From Halalkalicoccus sp. CG83 (GTDB lineage: Archaea; Halobacteriota; Halobacteria; Halobacteriales; Halalkalicoccaceae): a DNA stretch of 64,000 bases. Shown piece after piece: positions 1-8,739 of this stretch; the first letter of the stretch is position 1, and every line of letters starts with the position of its first letter. Made by a program: the position numbers and the translations under genes. The stretch lies in contig NZ_JAZDDH010000003.1 in assembly GCF_037081715.1 (NCBI RefSeq), positions 1 to 64,000 of the forward strand, in the 5' to 3' direction. The notes under the pieces are model-generated. The model did not search any database and was not told the origin of the DNA. It saw nothing but the letters and a program-made list of their open reading frames with translations.

Positions 1-552
1 TCCGGCACCTCGAACATCGCCAACGCGATCGCTCCGCTGGTCGGCAGCGGTGCACTTGAGATGAACCCCGCCATCGTTATTGGCTGTCTGGCTGTCGGCA
101 TCGGCACGTTCACCATCGCCCGTCGCACTCTGGAGACAATGGGCAACGACCTCACCGAACTCCCGCTGACGGCGGCCATTGTCGTTGCGACCGTCAGTGC
201 CACGCTCGTAACCTTCCTCTCTTGGATCGGGATCCCCGCGAGCTTCGTCGTAATCGCGACGATGTCAATCATTGGCCTCGGCTGGGGACGGGCGACCCGC
301 CCGCTTACAGTCTCCGAGGCAGTGCGCGGGGAACAACCAATGACGGTCTCCGTCGGGGCGCTGGCCGCCGATAAGGTGGGCGAGGAGCTGCCGCCGATCG
401 GCGAAGAGAACCCCCCGACGATTCCGAGGGCGTCGGACCTGTTCGACCCATCAACGACAGCCCGAGTCATCCTGATGCAGAACCTCGTTCCGGTGATCGC
501 GACCCTTGGGGCGTACCTGACCTTCCGATTCGTCCCCATCTTCGGGATCTGA
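1..552 (+). CDS. PiT-family inorganic phosphate permease, C-terminal part (cut by window start)
   Basis: The frame is open from base 1 and enters with SGTSNIANAIAPLVG, which matches the second copy of the PiT signature (family form GANDVANAIGP). PiT permeases import phosphate with a cation across the cytoplasmic membrane. The visible 183 residues hold three hydrophobic segments, a hydrophilic loop around residues 115-150, and a last membrane helix ending FRFVPIFGI. The start lies outside the window; the ATG at 61 is internal, because the signature lies before it. A UspA gene and a second, opposite-strand PiT gene follow, so this is a phosphate uptake locus. Family call firm; exact cation unknown. 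Confidence 0.85.
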   Translation, partial: SGTSNIANAIAPLVGSGALEMNPAIVIGCLAVGIGTFTIARRTLETMGNDLTELPLTAAIVVATVSATLVTFLSWIGIPASFVVIATMSIIGLGWGRATRPLTVSEAVRGEQPMTVSVGALAADKVGEELPPIGEENPPTIPRASDLFDPSTTARVILMQNLVPVIATLGAYLTFRFVPIFGI

Positions 553-937
553 CCCTCCCGATCGATGCAACCTTGCAGGCGCTAACCCGCGCAGTGCCCG
601 AGCCAACTCACTCCTGGTCATTCCAGAAACTCACGTGCTCGCGGGACGAATCAAGTGACTGCGACCGACAGCAGATACGTGATACTGAGGAACGGGATTC
701 CTCGTCCGAGACGATGCTGGGTCCTAGCCCCTGTAGCGAGAGACCAAAGACCAACTCCACCGAAACGACGACAGCGATCGCAAAAGAGCATGAAACGATT
801 CTCATTATCTTCGCAGACACGGTCTTCGCGTTAGCGAGCTGGTGGCGCTTGACTGGGTGTATCTCGATCTTGGTGCCGAACCCAGAGAACTATTGGCTGA
901 CGTGAGATACAAGACTCTACTTCCCGAATAAGAGAAT
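553..937. other. Intergenic stretch between PiT and UspA genes
   Basis: No convincing gene is seen. On the minus strand (608-820) a 70-codon frame starts with a hydrophobic stretch that could be one membrane helix, but the second half is Ser/Arg-rich and looks like non-coding sequence. I do not call it a gene. Confidence 0.4.
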
Positions 938-1369
938 GTGGCTCCATCACATGTGCTCGTCCCGCTGGATGGCTCACCATTAGCCGACGCTGCTCTCAAT
1001 CACGCACTCGATGTCTTTGACTGCCGCATCACTGTGTTGAACGTCATAACGCCGCTCGACGCAGGCATGAGTGAAAGCGGCATTCTGGAGATGGATGAGG
1101 CACAGCTCGATGAAGCACATGCTCGGGCCGACCAGCTGATCAAGCGGGCCCGCCACCAAGCAACAGCCATGGACCGCACGGTCGAAGCAGTGGTCGAGAC
1201 TGGTGAACCGGCGGAGACGATCCTCGCGTACATCGACACTGCTGACGTCGATCATATAGTGATGGGTGGCCACGGAGGGCCCAAAATTGGTGCCCTTCGT
1301 CGCTTACTCGGAACCGTTGCAACCACCGTGGTCGGTGAAGCACCTATCTCCGTGACAGTCGTTCGGTAA
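938..1369 (+). CDS. Universal stress protein, UspA family
   Basis: 143 residues, a normal single Usp domain. The N-terminus has the first strand followed by DGSPLADAAL. The C-terminus carries the nucleotide-binding pattern G-x2-G-x9-G-(S/T) as GHGGPKIGALRRLLGTVATT, ending on the strand ISVTVVR. This suggests an ATP-binding Usp protein of the cytoplasm. The start is taken as GTG at 938, because the ATG two bases earlier is in another frame. It lies between two phosphate permease genes, a common place for Usp genes in haloarchaea, where they are thought to modulate the transporter. That role is inference. Confidence 0.88.
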   Translation: MAPSHVLVPLDGSPLADAALNHALDVFDCRITVLNVITPLDAGMSESGILEMDEAQLDEAHARADQLIKRARHQATAMDRTVEAVVETGEPAETILAYIDTADVDHIVMGGHGGPKIGALRRLLGTVATTVVGEAPISVTVVR

Positions 1370-1392
1370 GTTCCCGTGGACTGGATGCCGCC

Positions 1393-2634
1393 TCACTTGA
1401 TGCCTAGAAGCGTCGAGAACAATCGGTAGAGTCCAAATCCGATCCCAATAGAACCCGCCAGTGTGAGCAACCAGAAGGTGATCGTCACGGTGATTTTTCG
1501 CCGGGAGACGCCGGCGGTGCCAGCAGCCAGTCCGCCACCGATTACACCCGAAATGATGATATTATTGAACGAAATCGGAATGCCAAGCGTAATCGCTGTT
1601 TGAGCGATGATAAATCCCGGAACGAGCGCCGCGATCGAGCGGCGCTCCCCCAACTGGGCGTACTCACGGGATGTGGCCTGTAACAGCCGCGGCGCCCCCA
1701 TCCACGCCCCCGCAAGAATACCTGATGCTCCAATAACCAGCAGCACGATCCCCGGCAGCCCAAGTTCGACGCCGTACAGCTGCTCCAGCGGCCCCGTTGC
1801 GAGTCCGACTTGGCTGCCGCCGCTACTAAACGCAACAATCCCGCCGAGGATGAGGAGAAACGTTCGAATTCCCTGTTCGGTCGATGCGTACACTTTTCGG
1901 CGAATGAACTGAAAGCCGATGCCGGCAAACACAATGGTGACGGCAACGACTGACAGGTCGATGCCGACGACGTTTGGACTCCCAAGCACGTATGACACCA
2001 GCTCTGCGACTGACCCCTGTGCGCGCTCGGGATGGGGGATCACTCCAAGACGGATATGGGTAAGGATGCCCGCAACGATGGCTGCTAACAGTGGAATGGT
2101 GACAGTTTCAGGGACGTCATCTCTGCGAAGGAGTGTTGCCGTAAGAAAGGCAATTCCGCCCGATGTCGGCGGAACGAGCAGCCAGAATGTCCCGATCTGT
2201 CGATAGGTATCGAACGCGGGATTGCCGCCAAGCGAGAGGCCGACACCGACCATCGCACCGGTTGTCGCAAAGGCTGCTGGAACTGGATAGCCCGTGTAGA
2301 CGCCGAACATCATGAATGACGCTGCGACCAGCAATCCCGTCGTTGCAGCGAGCGGCGTGATCGTGGTGCCGAGAATGAGATCTGCGCCGACTGTTTCAGA
2401 AATACTTCCCCCCTGCGTGAGTGCGCCTGCTGCCGCGAGAATCCCGATCAGGAAGGCGGCTTGCAACGTTGAGATAGCATTGGCCCCGATCGCTGGTGCG
2501 AAGGGGGGCGAGTTACTGTTCGCACCGAGTGACCACGCCATGAATAGGCAGGTCATCGTTGCAAGGCCGACGAGAATCCAGAACGCCAGCGTCATGATCG
2601 TCTGCGGATCAGTGTTTCCTTTGTGTGGGGCCAC
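1393..2634 (-). CDS. PiT-family inorganic phosphate permease
   Basis: 413 residues, almost wholly membrane-embedded, about 10-11 hydrophobic segments. The N-terminal signature appears as SLGANSNSPPFAPAIGANAI and the C-terminal one as ISFNNIIISGVIGGGLA, both divergent forms of the PiT repeat. Predicted to move phosphate (or a related oxyanion) into the cell with a cation. The ATG at 2634 gives a 13-residue hydrophilic lead; an ATG at 2595 would start just before the first helix and is a fair alternative. It converges on the UspA gene with a gap of about 20 bases. It is a diverged paralogue of the permease at the window start, so substrate or affinity may differ. Confidence 0.85.
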   Translation of the reverse strand: MAPHKGNTDPQTIMTLAFWILVGLATMTCLFMAWSLGANSNSPPFAPAIGANAISTLQAAFLIGILAAAGALTQGGSISETVGADLILGTTITPLAATTGLLVAASFMMFGVYTGYPVPAAFATTGAMVGVGLSLGGNPAFDTYRQIGTFWLLVPPTSGGIAFLTATLLRRDDVPETVTIPLLAAIVAGILTHIRLGVIPHPERAQGSVAELVSYVLGSPNVVGIDLSVVAVTIVFAGIGFQFIRRKVYASTEQGIRTFLLILGGIVAFSSGGSQVGLATGPLEQLYGVELGLPGIVLLVIGASGILAGAWMGAPRLLQATSREYAQLGERRSIAALVPGFIIAQTAITLGIPISFNNIIISGVIGGGLAAGTAGVSRRKITVTITFWLLTLAGSIGIGFGLYRLFSTLLGIK

Positions 2635-2719
2635 TGGAGAGAAAAAGGGATGCGCTCGTCCTCAGTGGTGTGACACAGGGGTAAGATGACCGTCTTCTCC
2701 CGTCTCATAGCGAGACTAC

Positions 2720-2968
2720 TCACTCTACTTGGTCAACATCGGTTGAGTCACAGAGTGGACAGTATTGGCGGCGTATATCGAACAGGATTGACCCGCAGCT
2801 CTCACATCGTGTATTGGATTCTTCGACCAGTATTGACTGGCACCCAGAGCACCACTTGTCTGACGATTTGAAAGACACATTACATGATTGGCAGTAATAC
2901 GTCCCATCGTGTGTTCGAGAGGATCTCTCAGGGAGAAGTGCTCGTGTGAATTTAGCCACGAGGTCCAT
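2720..2968 (-). CDS. Small zinc-ribbon protein
   Basis: 82 residues if started at the ATG at 2968. Four CxxC knuckles are visible in the order YYCQSC, KWCSGC, TRCESC and QYCPLC, enough to build two zinc ribbons. An upstream ATG at 3046 would add 26 residues without recognisable structure. Such double zinc ribbons are common in haloarchaea and usually have no known partner; nucleic-acid or protein binding is a guess. It stands alone between the phosphate permease and a small regulator, all on the minus strand. Confidence 0.65.
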   Translation of the reverse strand: MDLVAKFTRALLPERSSRTHDGTYYCQSCNVSFKSSDKWCSGCQSILVEESNTRCESCGSILFDIRRQYCPLCDSTDVDQVE

Positions 2969-3155
2969 ACTAACTGTACGAGGTGGAGGAAGATAACACT
3001 TAACACACCAATCAACTTCGCTACTCAACGGAGGCAGTCTGATCAAGTATGGATGCCGATTAGATTACTCGATGGGTACAGTTCGAACGCAGTCGCTCTT
3101 GATGCCGGCTGTAAATACGTTCACCTGGTACTGAAAGATTGGATCGTCCTCTCCA

Positions 3156-3479
3156 TCAGATTTCCCGACGAGTCGCTAGTTTGCTCTCGGTAGGATTATC
3201 GAGTTCCATCGCATCGAGCCTCTCGGCAAGCGTCGCAAGTCGGTCATCAAGCTCACTGACAAACTCGTCAGTACGCTCGGTCGTCATTGCCCCCTGCGGA
3301 GATGGCTCGATAAGTCCGTCTTCTTCGAGGACTCGGAGTGAATAGCGGACTTCATGATGCTCATACCCACTGTAGTTCGATAATTTCACGATTCCAATCG
3401 GCTCGTGTTCATTAACTCTCGTCAAGATATCTAAATTCCGTTCGATCATGCCAACTTCTTTCTCTAGTCGGTCGGTCAT
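3156..3479 (-). CDS. Small winged-helix transcriptional regulator
   Basis: 107 residues. Residues about 10-65 form a winged-helix pattern: helix LDILTRVNEHEP, turn, helix KLSNYSGYEHHEVRYSLRVL, then EEDGLIEPS as the wing entry. Residues 70-95 are a short coiled coil. This architecture is typical of haloarchaeal ArsR/PadR-like small DNA-binding proteins. The target is unknown. It lies downstream of the CBS-domain membrane protein on the same strand, about 80 bases after its stop, and could be co-transcribed with it. Confidence 0.7.
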   Translation of the reverse strand: MTDRLEKEVGMIERNLDILTRVNEHEPIGIVKLSNYSGYEHHEVRYSLRVLEEDGLIEPSPQGAMTTERTDEFVSELDDRLATLAERLDAMELDNPTESKLATRREI

Positions 3480-3561
3480 CTGTTTGCTCCCATGTTACTC
3501 TCGAAGGTAGTGTTTGGTATTCCTACCCATTCGTATCCAAGCGAGCAGGTCCTACTCCTAG

Positions 3562-4893
3562 TCACTCCTCTGCTTGATCATCGATATCTCTTTCGTGGAC
3601 CCATACCGTCGAAATTCTGGTCCCTTCAAGGTTCGTTACCTCAATGACATGATCGGCGATTTCGATGCGGTCGCCACGTTCTGGCACGCGGTCGAGGTGT
3701 CCGAGCACCAGTCCACCGATCGTTTCAACCTTATCGCTTTCGAAGTCCCCAGCGAGGGTGTCATTAACTTTCGACAATCGGACTCCTCCGTCAATGTCGT
3801 ACCCCTCATCGTCACGCTGGCGTATCGAGGGTTCGCGCTTATCGAGATCAAACCCGTCTCGAAGGTCTCCGACGAGGGCCTCAACGATATCTTCAACCGT
3901 TGCAATCCCCTCGAACGCTCCCCACTCGTCGATGACTGCGGCCATCTGCTGGCGATCCTCCCTGAACTGTATCAAGAGATCGCTAATTGCCATCGTCTCT
4001 GGGACAATGAGAATCTCACGGGCGATGTCACCGACTATCTCGGCATCCCCATTGTCCACCTCTGCTCTCAGCACGTCCTTGACATCTACGAATCCGACCA
4101 CCTGGCCACCGTCGTTGGCATCAAGAACCGGATAGCGCGTGTGTCCGGCCTCTAAGATAATCGAATGATGTTCGGATAGTGTGGCATCCGCCGGAACGCC
4201 CACCACGTCCGGTCGTGGGACCATGACCTCCCGCACCACGGTGTCGTCAAGATCGAAGACGCGCTCGATCATCGTCACTTCTGCCACGTCAATGTCCCCA
4301 CCCTCGCCGGATCGTGTTAGTACCCGAAGGAGTTCCCGCTCACCGAGTGTCTCATCCGTTTCGGAAGCGGGTGGCACACCGAGCGACCGCGTGAACGCGT
4401 TGGCCGCCCCGTTGAAGATGACAATTCCTGGATAGAGTATATAATAGAAGGCCTTCATGGGCGGGGCGAGGAACAGCGAGAGGCGCTCGGTCTTGGCAAT
4501 TGCGATCGTCTTCGGTGCGAGTTCACCGAAGACGACGTGGAGAAACGTGATGGTACTAAAGCCGATTGCGAAAGCGACGAGATGGATGAGATTCGCCGGG
4601 AGAACCGGTTCCAGTATGGGCTCGATGAGTGCTGCCACCGCGGGTTCGCCGACCCATCCCAATCCGAGTGAGGCGATGGTGATACCGAGTTGCGTCGTGG
4701 CGAGATAGTTGTCGAGATTCGTCATCACTTCTTGGAGCGTCCCCGAGCCGGGCCGCCCTTCCTCGACGAGCTGATCGACCGATGTCCCCCGAATTCGAAC
4801 GAAAGCGAACTCTGCAGCGACAAAAAAGCCGTTTAATACCACGAGAATCAGCGCTAAGACGAGTTGTGACACCGAGAGCGCAACGTCTACCAT
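3562..4893 (-). CDS. CNNM/CorC-type membrane protein with DUF21, CBS pair and CorC_HlyC domain
   Basis: 443 residues from the ATG at 4893. The first 200 residues are a DUF21 membrane domain (LVLALILVVLNGFFVAAEFA at its start, three to four helices). Residues about 215-330 hold two CBS domains (VMVPRPDVVGVP, and the second around FREDRQQMAAVIDEWGAFEG). The last 80 residues are a CorC_HlyC transporter-associated domain (ETIGGLVLGHLDRVPERGD). Members are linked to magnesium or sodium-dependent metal efflux and were once called hemolysins. A longer frame reaches 4998, but the extra 35 residues are hydrophilic and precede a normal family start, so the shorter start is preferred. Confidence 0.88.
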   Translation of the reverse strand: MVDVALSVSQLVLALILVVLNGFFVAAEFAFVRIRGTSVDQLVEEGRPGSGTLQEVMTNLDNYLATTQLGITIASLGLGWVGEPAVAALIEPILEPVLPANLIHLVAFAIGFSTITFLHVVFGELAPKTIAIAKTERLSLFLAPPMKAFYYILYPGIVIFNGAANAFTRSLGVPPASETDETLGERELLRVLTRSGEGGDIDVAEVTMIERVFDLDDTVVREVMVPRPDVVGVPADATLSEHHSIILEAGHTRYPVLDANDGGQVVGFVDVKDVLRAEVDNGDAEIVGDIAREILIVPETMAISDLLIQFREDRQQMAAVIDEWGAFEGIATVEDIVEALVGDLRDGFDLDKREPSIRQRDDEGYDIDGGVRLSKVNDTLAGDFESDKVETIGGLVLGHLDRVPERGDRIEIADHVIEVTNLEGTRISTVWVHERDIDDQAEE

Positions 4894-5205
4894 CGGTACT
4901 CCCAGAAAGTACTGCCGTTCGAGTGGAATGTATCCATATCTATGTATCTCGTCCCATTTACTAAAAGCCTTTAAATGATTCGCGGGTGACCGACTCACGA
5001 CGATTCTTCCGGTAGACGAGTAATTCTGAGATCGAAAGAGAAAGAGAAAGAGAATCCGTTCGGGTTGTTTTTCATATCTCTGTCCGAAACATCGAACGCG
5101 CCATCGAGGACTCTCACCGATGAAATTACGCGTCTAAACAAGGCTCAGAGATTGTATTCAGCAGAACTCTCTGCTCGGTACTAGTTCGAAGAAGTGACTC
5201 TCAGA

Positions 5206-5943
5206 TTACCGATCGGGTAGATCCACACGGATCGACTCATAGAGGGGCAGTTCCAACCCGCTGTCCCGGTAGCCTGCAGCGAGATTAACGTCTACGGCCC
5301 AGAACCGATCCTCGTCGTCTTTGACAAAGTCGACCCCGACGCCACGAAGCTTGAGTCGGTTGACGAGACGGCGAAGACATCGCGTAAGCGTCGGTTTGGG
5401 ACGAATCTGATTCAGGAATCGTTTGGGGCCGTGGAGCTTCGAGGTAACGCGCTTGGCCGCCGTCTGGACTCGCGTTCCATCGTTGACGGCGTAGTACTTG
5501 TAATCGATGGGGTCCGTGTGAATCCGCTCTTGATAGAACCCTCCCTCACCATTCAGTTCGGGGTCGCCGTGCCAGATGTAGTAGGGCTTTGCAATGTACT
5601 CAAACTCGGGTTTCTCGAAGGTTATTCGAGGAGTATGAAACCCGACTGCCTCAAGCGCTCGTAGCCCGATTAACCGTGAACTCAACGCAATCGTCGCGAT
5701 GAGATTGTTCCACAAGGGTGTCCCCGTTCGCCACGCATACCTGAAAGCGGGGAGATTGAGTGGGAACACCTGCTTGTTGACGAGCAGAGCGAGATCTTCG
5801 ATCTGGGTCGCAGAGAGTTCGGATCGCGGATCCAGGAACCGAACTGTATGTCCTGCGTCCCGAAGCTGGCTGGCGACGGCAGTGAACACCGGCTGATCAT
5901 CAGCACAGAGGATCCCGATCTGCTCCGCGCCAGCCGTCTTCAT
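5206..5943 (-). CDS. RimK-like ATP-grasp protein
   Basis: 245 residues from the ATG at 5943. The first 100 residues look like the N-terminal Rossmann-like part (IGILCADDQPVFTAVASQLR), followed by an ATP-grasp fold: EYIAKPYYIWHGD in the nucleotide-binding region and RFWAVDVNLAAGYRDSG near the end, the D..N pair that normally binds magnesium. ATP-grasp enzymes join a carboxylate to an amine or thiol through an acyl-phosphate. The protein is shorter than RimK (about 300), and no substrate can be named. It is isolated by about 210 bases downstream and 640 upstream. Confidence 0.72.
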   Translation of the reverse strand: MKTAGAEQIGILCADDQPVFTAVASQLRDAGHTVRFLDPRSELSATQIEDLALLVNKQVFPLNLPAFRYAWRTGTPLWNNLIATIALSSRLIGLRALEAVGFHTPRITFEKPEFEYIAKPYYIWHGDPELNGEGGFYQERIHTDPIDYKYYAVNDGTRVQTAAKRVTSKLHGPKRFLNQIRPKPTLTRCLRRLVNRLKLRGVGVDFVKDDEDRFWAVDVNLAAGYRDSGLELPLYESIRVDLPDR

Positions 5944-6586
5944 AGATAGCAGACGTACGTGTTGCAGGGAAGATAATCCTTTGATATAGTCTTGCACTAA
6001 CGGATTCGAACGCACGGCACGACCGAGTTCAGTAGTGGTGGAGCCGTACAACGTACAAACTATGCGTCATTTATTCACCGTCGTCTAAATGGTTTATCAG
6101 AATATAGTCAGGAACGGCGTTCGAGATACAGGATATGGTTCAGCAACTGGTGAGATGCCGTCTAGAAACCTATACGCCTGCCCCACACAGGGTTTCGTAT
6201 ATGGCGAGCTCAATCTCTGGCCGTTACCGTCTGTGGGGAGGGTAACGAGGAAGGAGAACGGATGAGCTCCTGTCTGCGCCCAGAACTACAGGCGAGTGAC
6301 GCTCAGCGAACGGGGAGTCTCTGACATCACCCCGTTTTTCCTGATCGGAGGGTGGCCTTTCGACACCCATGTAATGGTGTCTGGAGAGTCCTTCTGAGTC
6401 TTTCGATGTAACAGAAATATATCATAGTTGGTCATCTAGAGGTGAGTGCTTATTTCAGTGGAAGCGGCGCTCTTGGTGTTTTCTAGCGTCTTGATAGTAA
6501 ATCCTTCGCCAGTTTATCTCTCAGTTATCGTTGAGCCGACAGCTACCAGTCGAAAGGGGACGTGAGCTGCAGGGGGAGAAAGCGAG
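5944..6586. other. Long non-coding stretch
   Basis: No open frame with coding character is seen on either strand. The only structure noted is a perfect 6-base inverted repeat at 6362-6381 (GACACC, 8-base loop, GGTGTC). AT-rich patches near 6415-6430 and 6490-6530 could hold promoter elements. Confidence 0.45.
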
Positions 6587-6919
6587 CTATGGTAGATCCT
6601 CCGGCTCCGTCGCTCGGTAGTAAATCGTGATTTCCCCATCGTGTTCAAGCGCGCGTTTTTCAGCTAACCCGTCGTATACGAGCGTTTCGAGCGCAGATTC
6701 GACAACAGCCTTGGAGCGTTCGCGCGAGAACTGCCACTGAATCGCCTGGGTGAACGCCCCCCAGAGACCGTGGTCTTCAGGGCCACCCGGACCAGCGTCC
6801 CGAAGTAGATCGGTTACCCGAAGCGCTTGGGGCGAGTATTCGACGAGTGTTTCGTGAAGCGTGGTCAGGAGATCGGCCTCCTCGTGTGCCCGTCCCCAGT
6901 CGTCCTCGCTGATCGGCAT
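6587..6919 (-). CDS. Hypothetical haloarchaeal protein, possible winged-helix fold
   Basis: 110 residues from the ATG at 6919 (an ATG at 6943 adds eight residues). The composition is acidic and coding-like. Residues about 20-100 alternate helices (ADLLTTLHETLVEY, QALRVTDLLRDAG, KAVVESALETLVYDGLAEKR) and end with a beta hairpin (GEITIYYRAT), compatible with a winged-helix domain. No enzyme motif is seen. It sits upstream of a glycosyltransferase gene on the same strand with an 89-base gap before that gene's end. Function not recognised. Confidence 0.6.
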   Translation of the reverse strand: MPISEDDWGRAHEEADLLTTLHETLVEYSPQALRVTDLLRDAGPGGPEDHGLWGAFTQAIQWQFSRERSKAVVESALETLVYDGLAEKRALEHDGEITIYYRATEPEDLP

Positions 6920-7008
6920 CTCAGTTGAACGTAGGCACTTCATGCTCTTTAGTGTACGCTCTTCTGAAACAGGTCGTTGATGAACACTGGGCGAGACACT
7001 GCAAGGAG

Positions 7009-7920
7009 CTACTCGAGGACCGTTACGTCGACCTTCCTACGCCAGCGGTATCGTCGACCACCCCAAACGAACGTCCGACGGGTCAGTGCGTACACAATGA
7101 GGGGCACGAAGGCGAACACTGCCGGATAGGCCAGCACGGCCGTCCACCGACGGACGCCCAGGACCTCGTTGACAGCAAGATGCAACACTGTCAGGAGGAC
7201 TGCCATCGGGAGTGGGGCCACGATTGCACCAGCGAGGACGAACAACAAGACGAGAACTGTCCCGGCAACGGCACCGGGAAAATGCCATCGGAGAATCTGC
7301 GTCCACCGGACCTGGCGCTCGACTGTCTCACGGATGGTCCCTCCAATAGGGACGATGCGCGTTCGCCCAACCGTCGTCACCTGGAGATACTCCATGAGGA
7401 GTCCGTCGTCGCTGACGGTTCGCTGCAGGTTCTCGAGAAACGCGGCCTCGTCGATGTCGTCTCGCTCGAAGATGACTGCGCCGCCCCAGATTCGGTTGTT
7501 GCGATAGATGCCAAGCGAGCCTGCCGAGGCATACAGCGGTTCGAGTAGTACTGAGAGGGGATCTCGTCCGACAAAGTACGGCACCTCCGATACTGGTCCA
7601 TGCGTCTCGTAGTCAGCACTGAGGGTCGCCAGCCAGTCCGGGGGATGGTGGAAATCATCGTCGGTCCAGACGAGCCGGTCGTGGCGTGCAGCTTCCATGC
7701 CGGTAACGATGGTGTTTGCCTTCCCCGAACAGTGCTCGGGCTCACCGGCAGCGATGAGTTGGACGCCTTCAGGGGTGTGTTGCTCGGTGATGGGGTCGCT
7801 TTCGACGTCGTGAATGAGGAGGAGTTGGTCGTGGTCTTGGAGTTGAGCGGCCAGCTCCGTACAGGCGTCGGTCCACGTTGTTGTTGGCAGGAGGACGCTC
7901 ATCGGCGGACGGTCGGCCAT
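7009..7920 (-). CDS. Membrane-bound family 2/21-type glycosyltransferase
   Basis: 303 residues. A GT-A domain spans about residues 5-215: LVWTDDDFHHPPDW is the DxD-like metal site, SDDGLLMEYL supplies the acceptor-side acidic residue, and ERQVRWTQILRW is the (Q/R)xxRW motif that marks processive or ceramide-glucosyltransferase-like enzymes. Residues about 220-290 contain two to three membrane helices, so it acts at the inner face of the membrane using an activated sugar. The acceptor could be a lipid or polyprenyl carrier. No other glycosylation gene is adjacent. Confidence 0.8.
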   Translation of the reverse strand: MADRPPMSVLLPTTTWTDACTELAAQLQDHDQLLLIHDVESDPITEQHTPEGVQLIAAGEPEHCSGKANTIVTGMEAARHDRLVWTDDDFHHPPDWLATLSADYETHGPVSEVPYFVGRDPLSVLLEPLYASAGSLGIYRNNRIWGGAVIFERDDIDEAAFLENLQRTVSDDGLLMEYLQVTTVGRTRIVPIGGTIRETVERQVRWTQILRWHFPGAVAGTVLVLLFVLAGAIVAPLPMAVLLTVLHLAVNEVLGVRRWTAVLAYPAVFAFVPLIVYALTRRTFVWGGRRYRWRRKVDVTVLE

Positions 7921-7975
7921 TGGTGGTGGCTTCTAGTGATGCGGTGAAAAACGGACCGGTCACTGCTATTCGAGT

Positions 7976-8131
7976 TCAGTAGGACGTTAAGCAGCCAGGA
8001 CAGAACGTCAGTGACGTCTCGAGGGAGGCACCACAGCTGGAACAGGTGTTGACGCGGGCACCGCCCCTCTCCTCCGGTGCTTGATCTCGTCCCGTTGGAG
8101 ATCCGTCGCGCTTGAGGTTGAATGCGTCCAT
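7976..8131 (-). CDS. 51-residue zinc-ribbon microprotein
   Basis: A short frame reading from ATG at 8131 to TGA at 7976. The N-terminal half is hydrophilic (MDAFNLKRDG). The C-terminal half carries two knuckles, NTCSSCGASLET and LTFCPGCLTSY, the pattern of haloarchaeal zinc-ribbon microproteins. Zinc ribbons of this size have been linked to regulation in haloarchaea; the role here is unknown. It lies 55 bases upstream of the glycosyltransferase start on the same strand, so the two may share a transcript. Confidence 0.6.
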   Translation of the reverse strand: MDAFNLKRDGSPTGRDQAPEERGGARVNTCSSCGASLETSLTFCPGCLTSY

Positions 8132-8185
8132 TTTGTTACTCTTACTACAACAAATTTAGAGTGATATGCGATAACTCTTCTCATT

Positions 8186-8311
8186 ATGAAGCAAGCGAAG
8201 GATCAACTTATCGAGAAGCGAGTCGATAGCCGCCGGCGGGTCACGCTTGGGAGTGAGTTCGCGAACAAGGAGGTTCAGCTAGCGGTGCTCGAAGTAGGGG
8301 ATGAGGGCTAA
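8186..8311 (+). CDS. 41-residue AbrB/SpoVT-like small protein
   Basis: Reads from ATG at 8186 to TAA at 8309-8311. The stretch KRVDSRRRVTLGSEF resembles the swapped-hairpin DNA-binding motif of AbrB/MazE-type proteins (family form VDSRGRVTLPKE), followed by NKEVQLAVLEVGDEG. It is divergent from the zinc-ribbon microprotein, 54 bases away, and could be an orphan antitoxin-like regulator. No toxin partner is seen next to it. The call rests on the motif alone. Confidence 0.5.
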   Translation: MKQAKDQLIEKRVDSRRRVTLGSEFANKEVQLAVLEVGDEG

Positions 8312-8345
8312 AGCAATTCGATGGGTTTGGTGATCGAGTTTCTTA

Positions 8346-8388
8346 CCTTGTGCAACGACGGTTAATGAGTGGCGCGTGTTGCACAAGG
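8346..8388. repeat. Inverted repeat with 11-bp arms, copy 1
   Basis: Perfect arms CCTTGTGCAAC (8346-8356) and GTTGCACAAGG (8378-8388) flank a 21-base centre. The same arms, with one mismatch, occur at 20510-20551 around a different 20-base centre. It lies between two converging small genes. It may be a transcription terminator hairpin, or the fused ends of an insertion sequence. Confidence 0.6.
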
Positions 8389-8435
8389 CGGGTCCGATTG
8401 GTGGATGGGTCTGGATAGAGTAGAATGTGTCTCTA

Positions 8436-8615
8436 CTAGGTATCTTCGGCGGGCACCGAGTCCTGATGGCGAACGGCCAGCGGGAGTTCGCCATTGGTCT
8501 TGAGGTCTCGAAGTCCGTATGAGTAGACGTCTGTTGATCGGCTCGTTTCGGTATCGAGATTGTCGTTAGTACCCGGACTTTTTGTTGAGAGTGGGGTTCT
8601 TACCGAGGCTGACAT
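8436..8615 (-). CDS. 59-residue hypothetical protein
   Basis: Reads from ATG at 8615 to TAG at 8436. The sequence is hydrophilic with haloarchaeal composition. The first half is Ser/Thr/Asp-rich and probably disordered; the second half (VYSYGLRDLKTNGELPLAVR) looks folded. No family is recognised. It could instead be the C-terminal end of a lost longer gene. It faces the 41-residue gene with the inverted repeat between them. Confidence 0.42.
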   Translation of the reverse strand: MSASVRTPLSTKSPGTNDNLDTETSRSTDVYSYGLRDLKTNGELPLAVRHQDSVPAEDT

Positions 8616-8739
8616 TCGGAAAAGCTTGGATTGTAGAGGCGTTTGTAGGGCACTCGAGTTACTTTGCAGATCTAGCTGGATTGCGGTGTCGAGTCAATCC
8701 AATACTTAACGATGATCGCCGCTGAATGGTCACGTGTCT

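Noticed and set aside
5031-5056. Purine-rich run AGAAAGAGAAAGAGAAAGAG as a regulatory repeat
   Set aside because: A short simple-sequence tract upstream of the CBS membrane protein gene; no second copy or palindrome was found to support a function.
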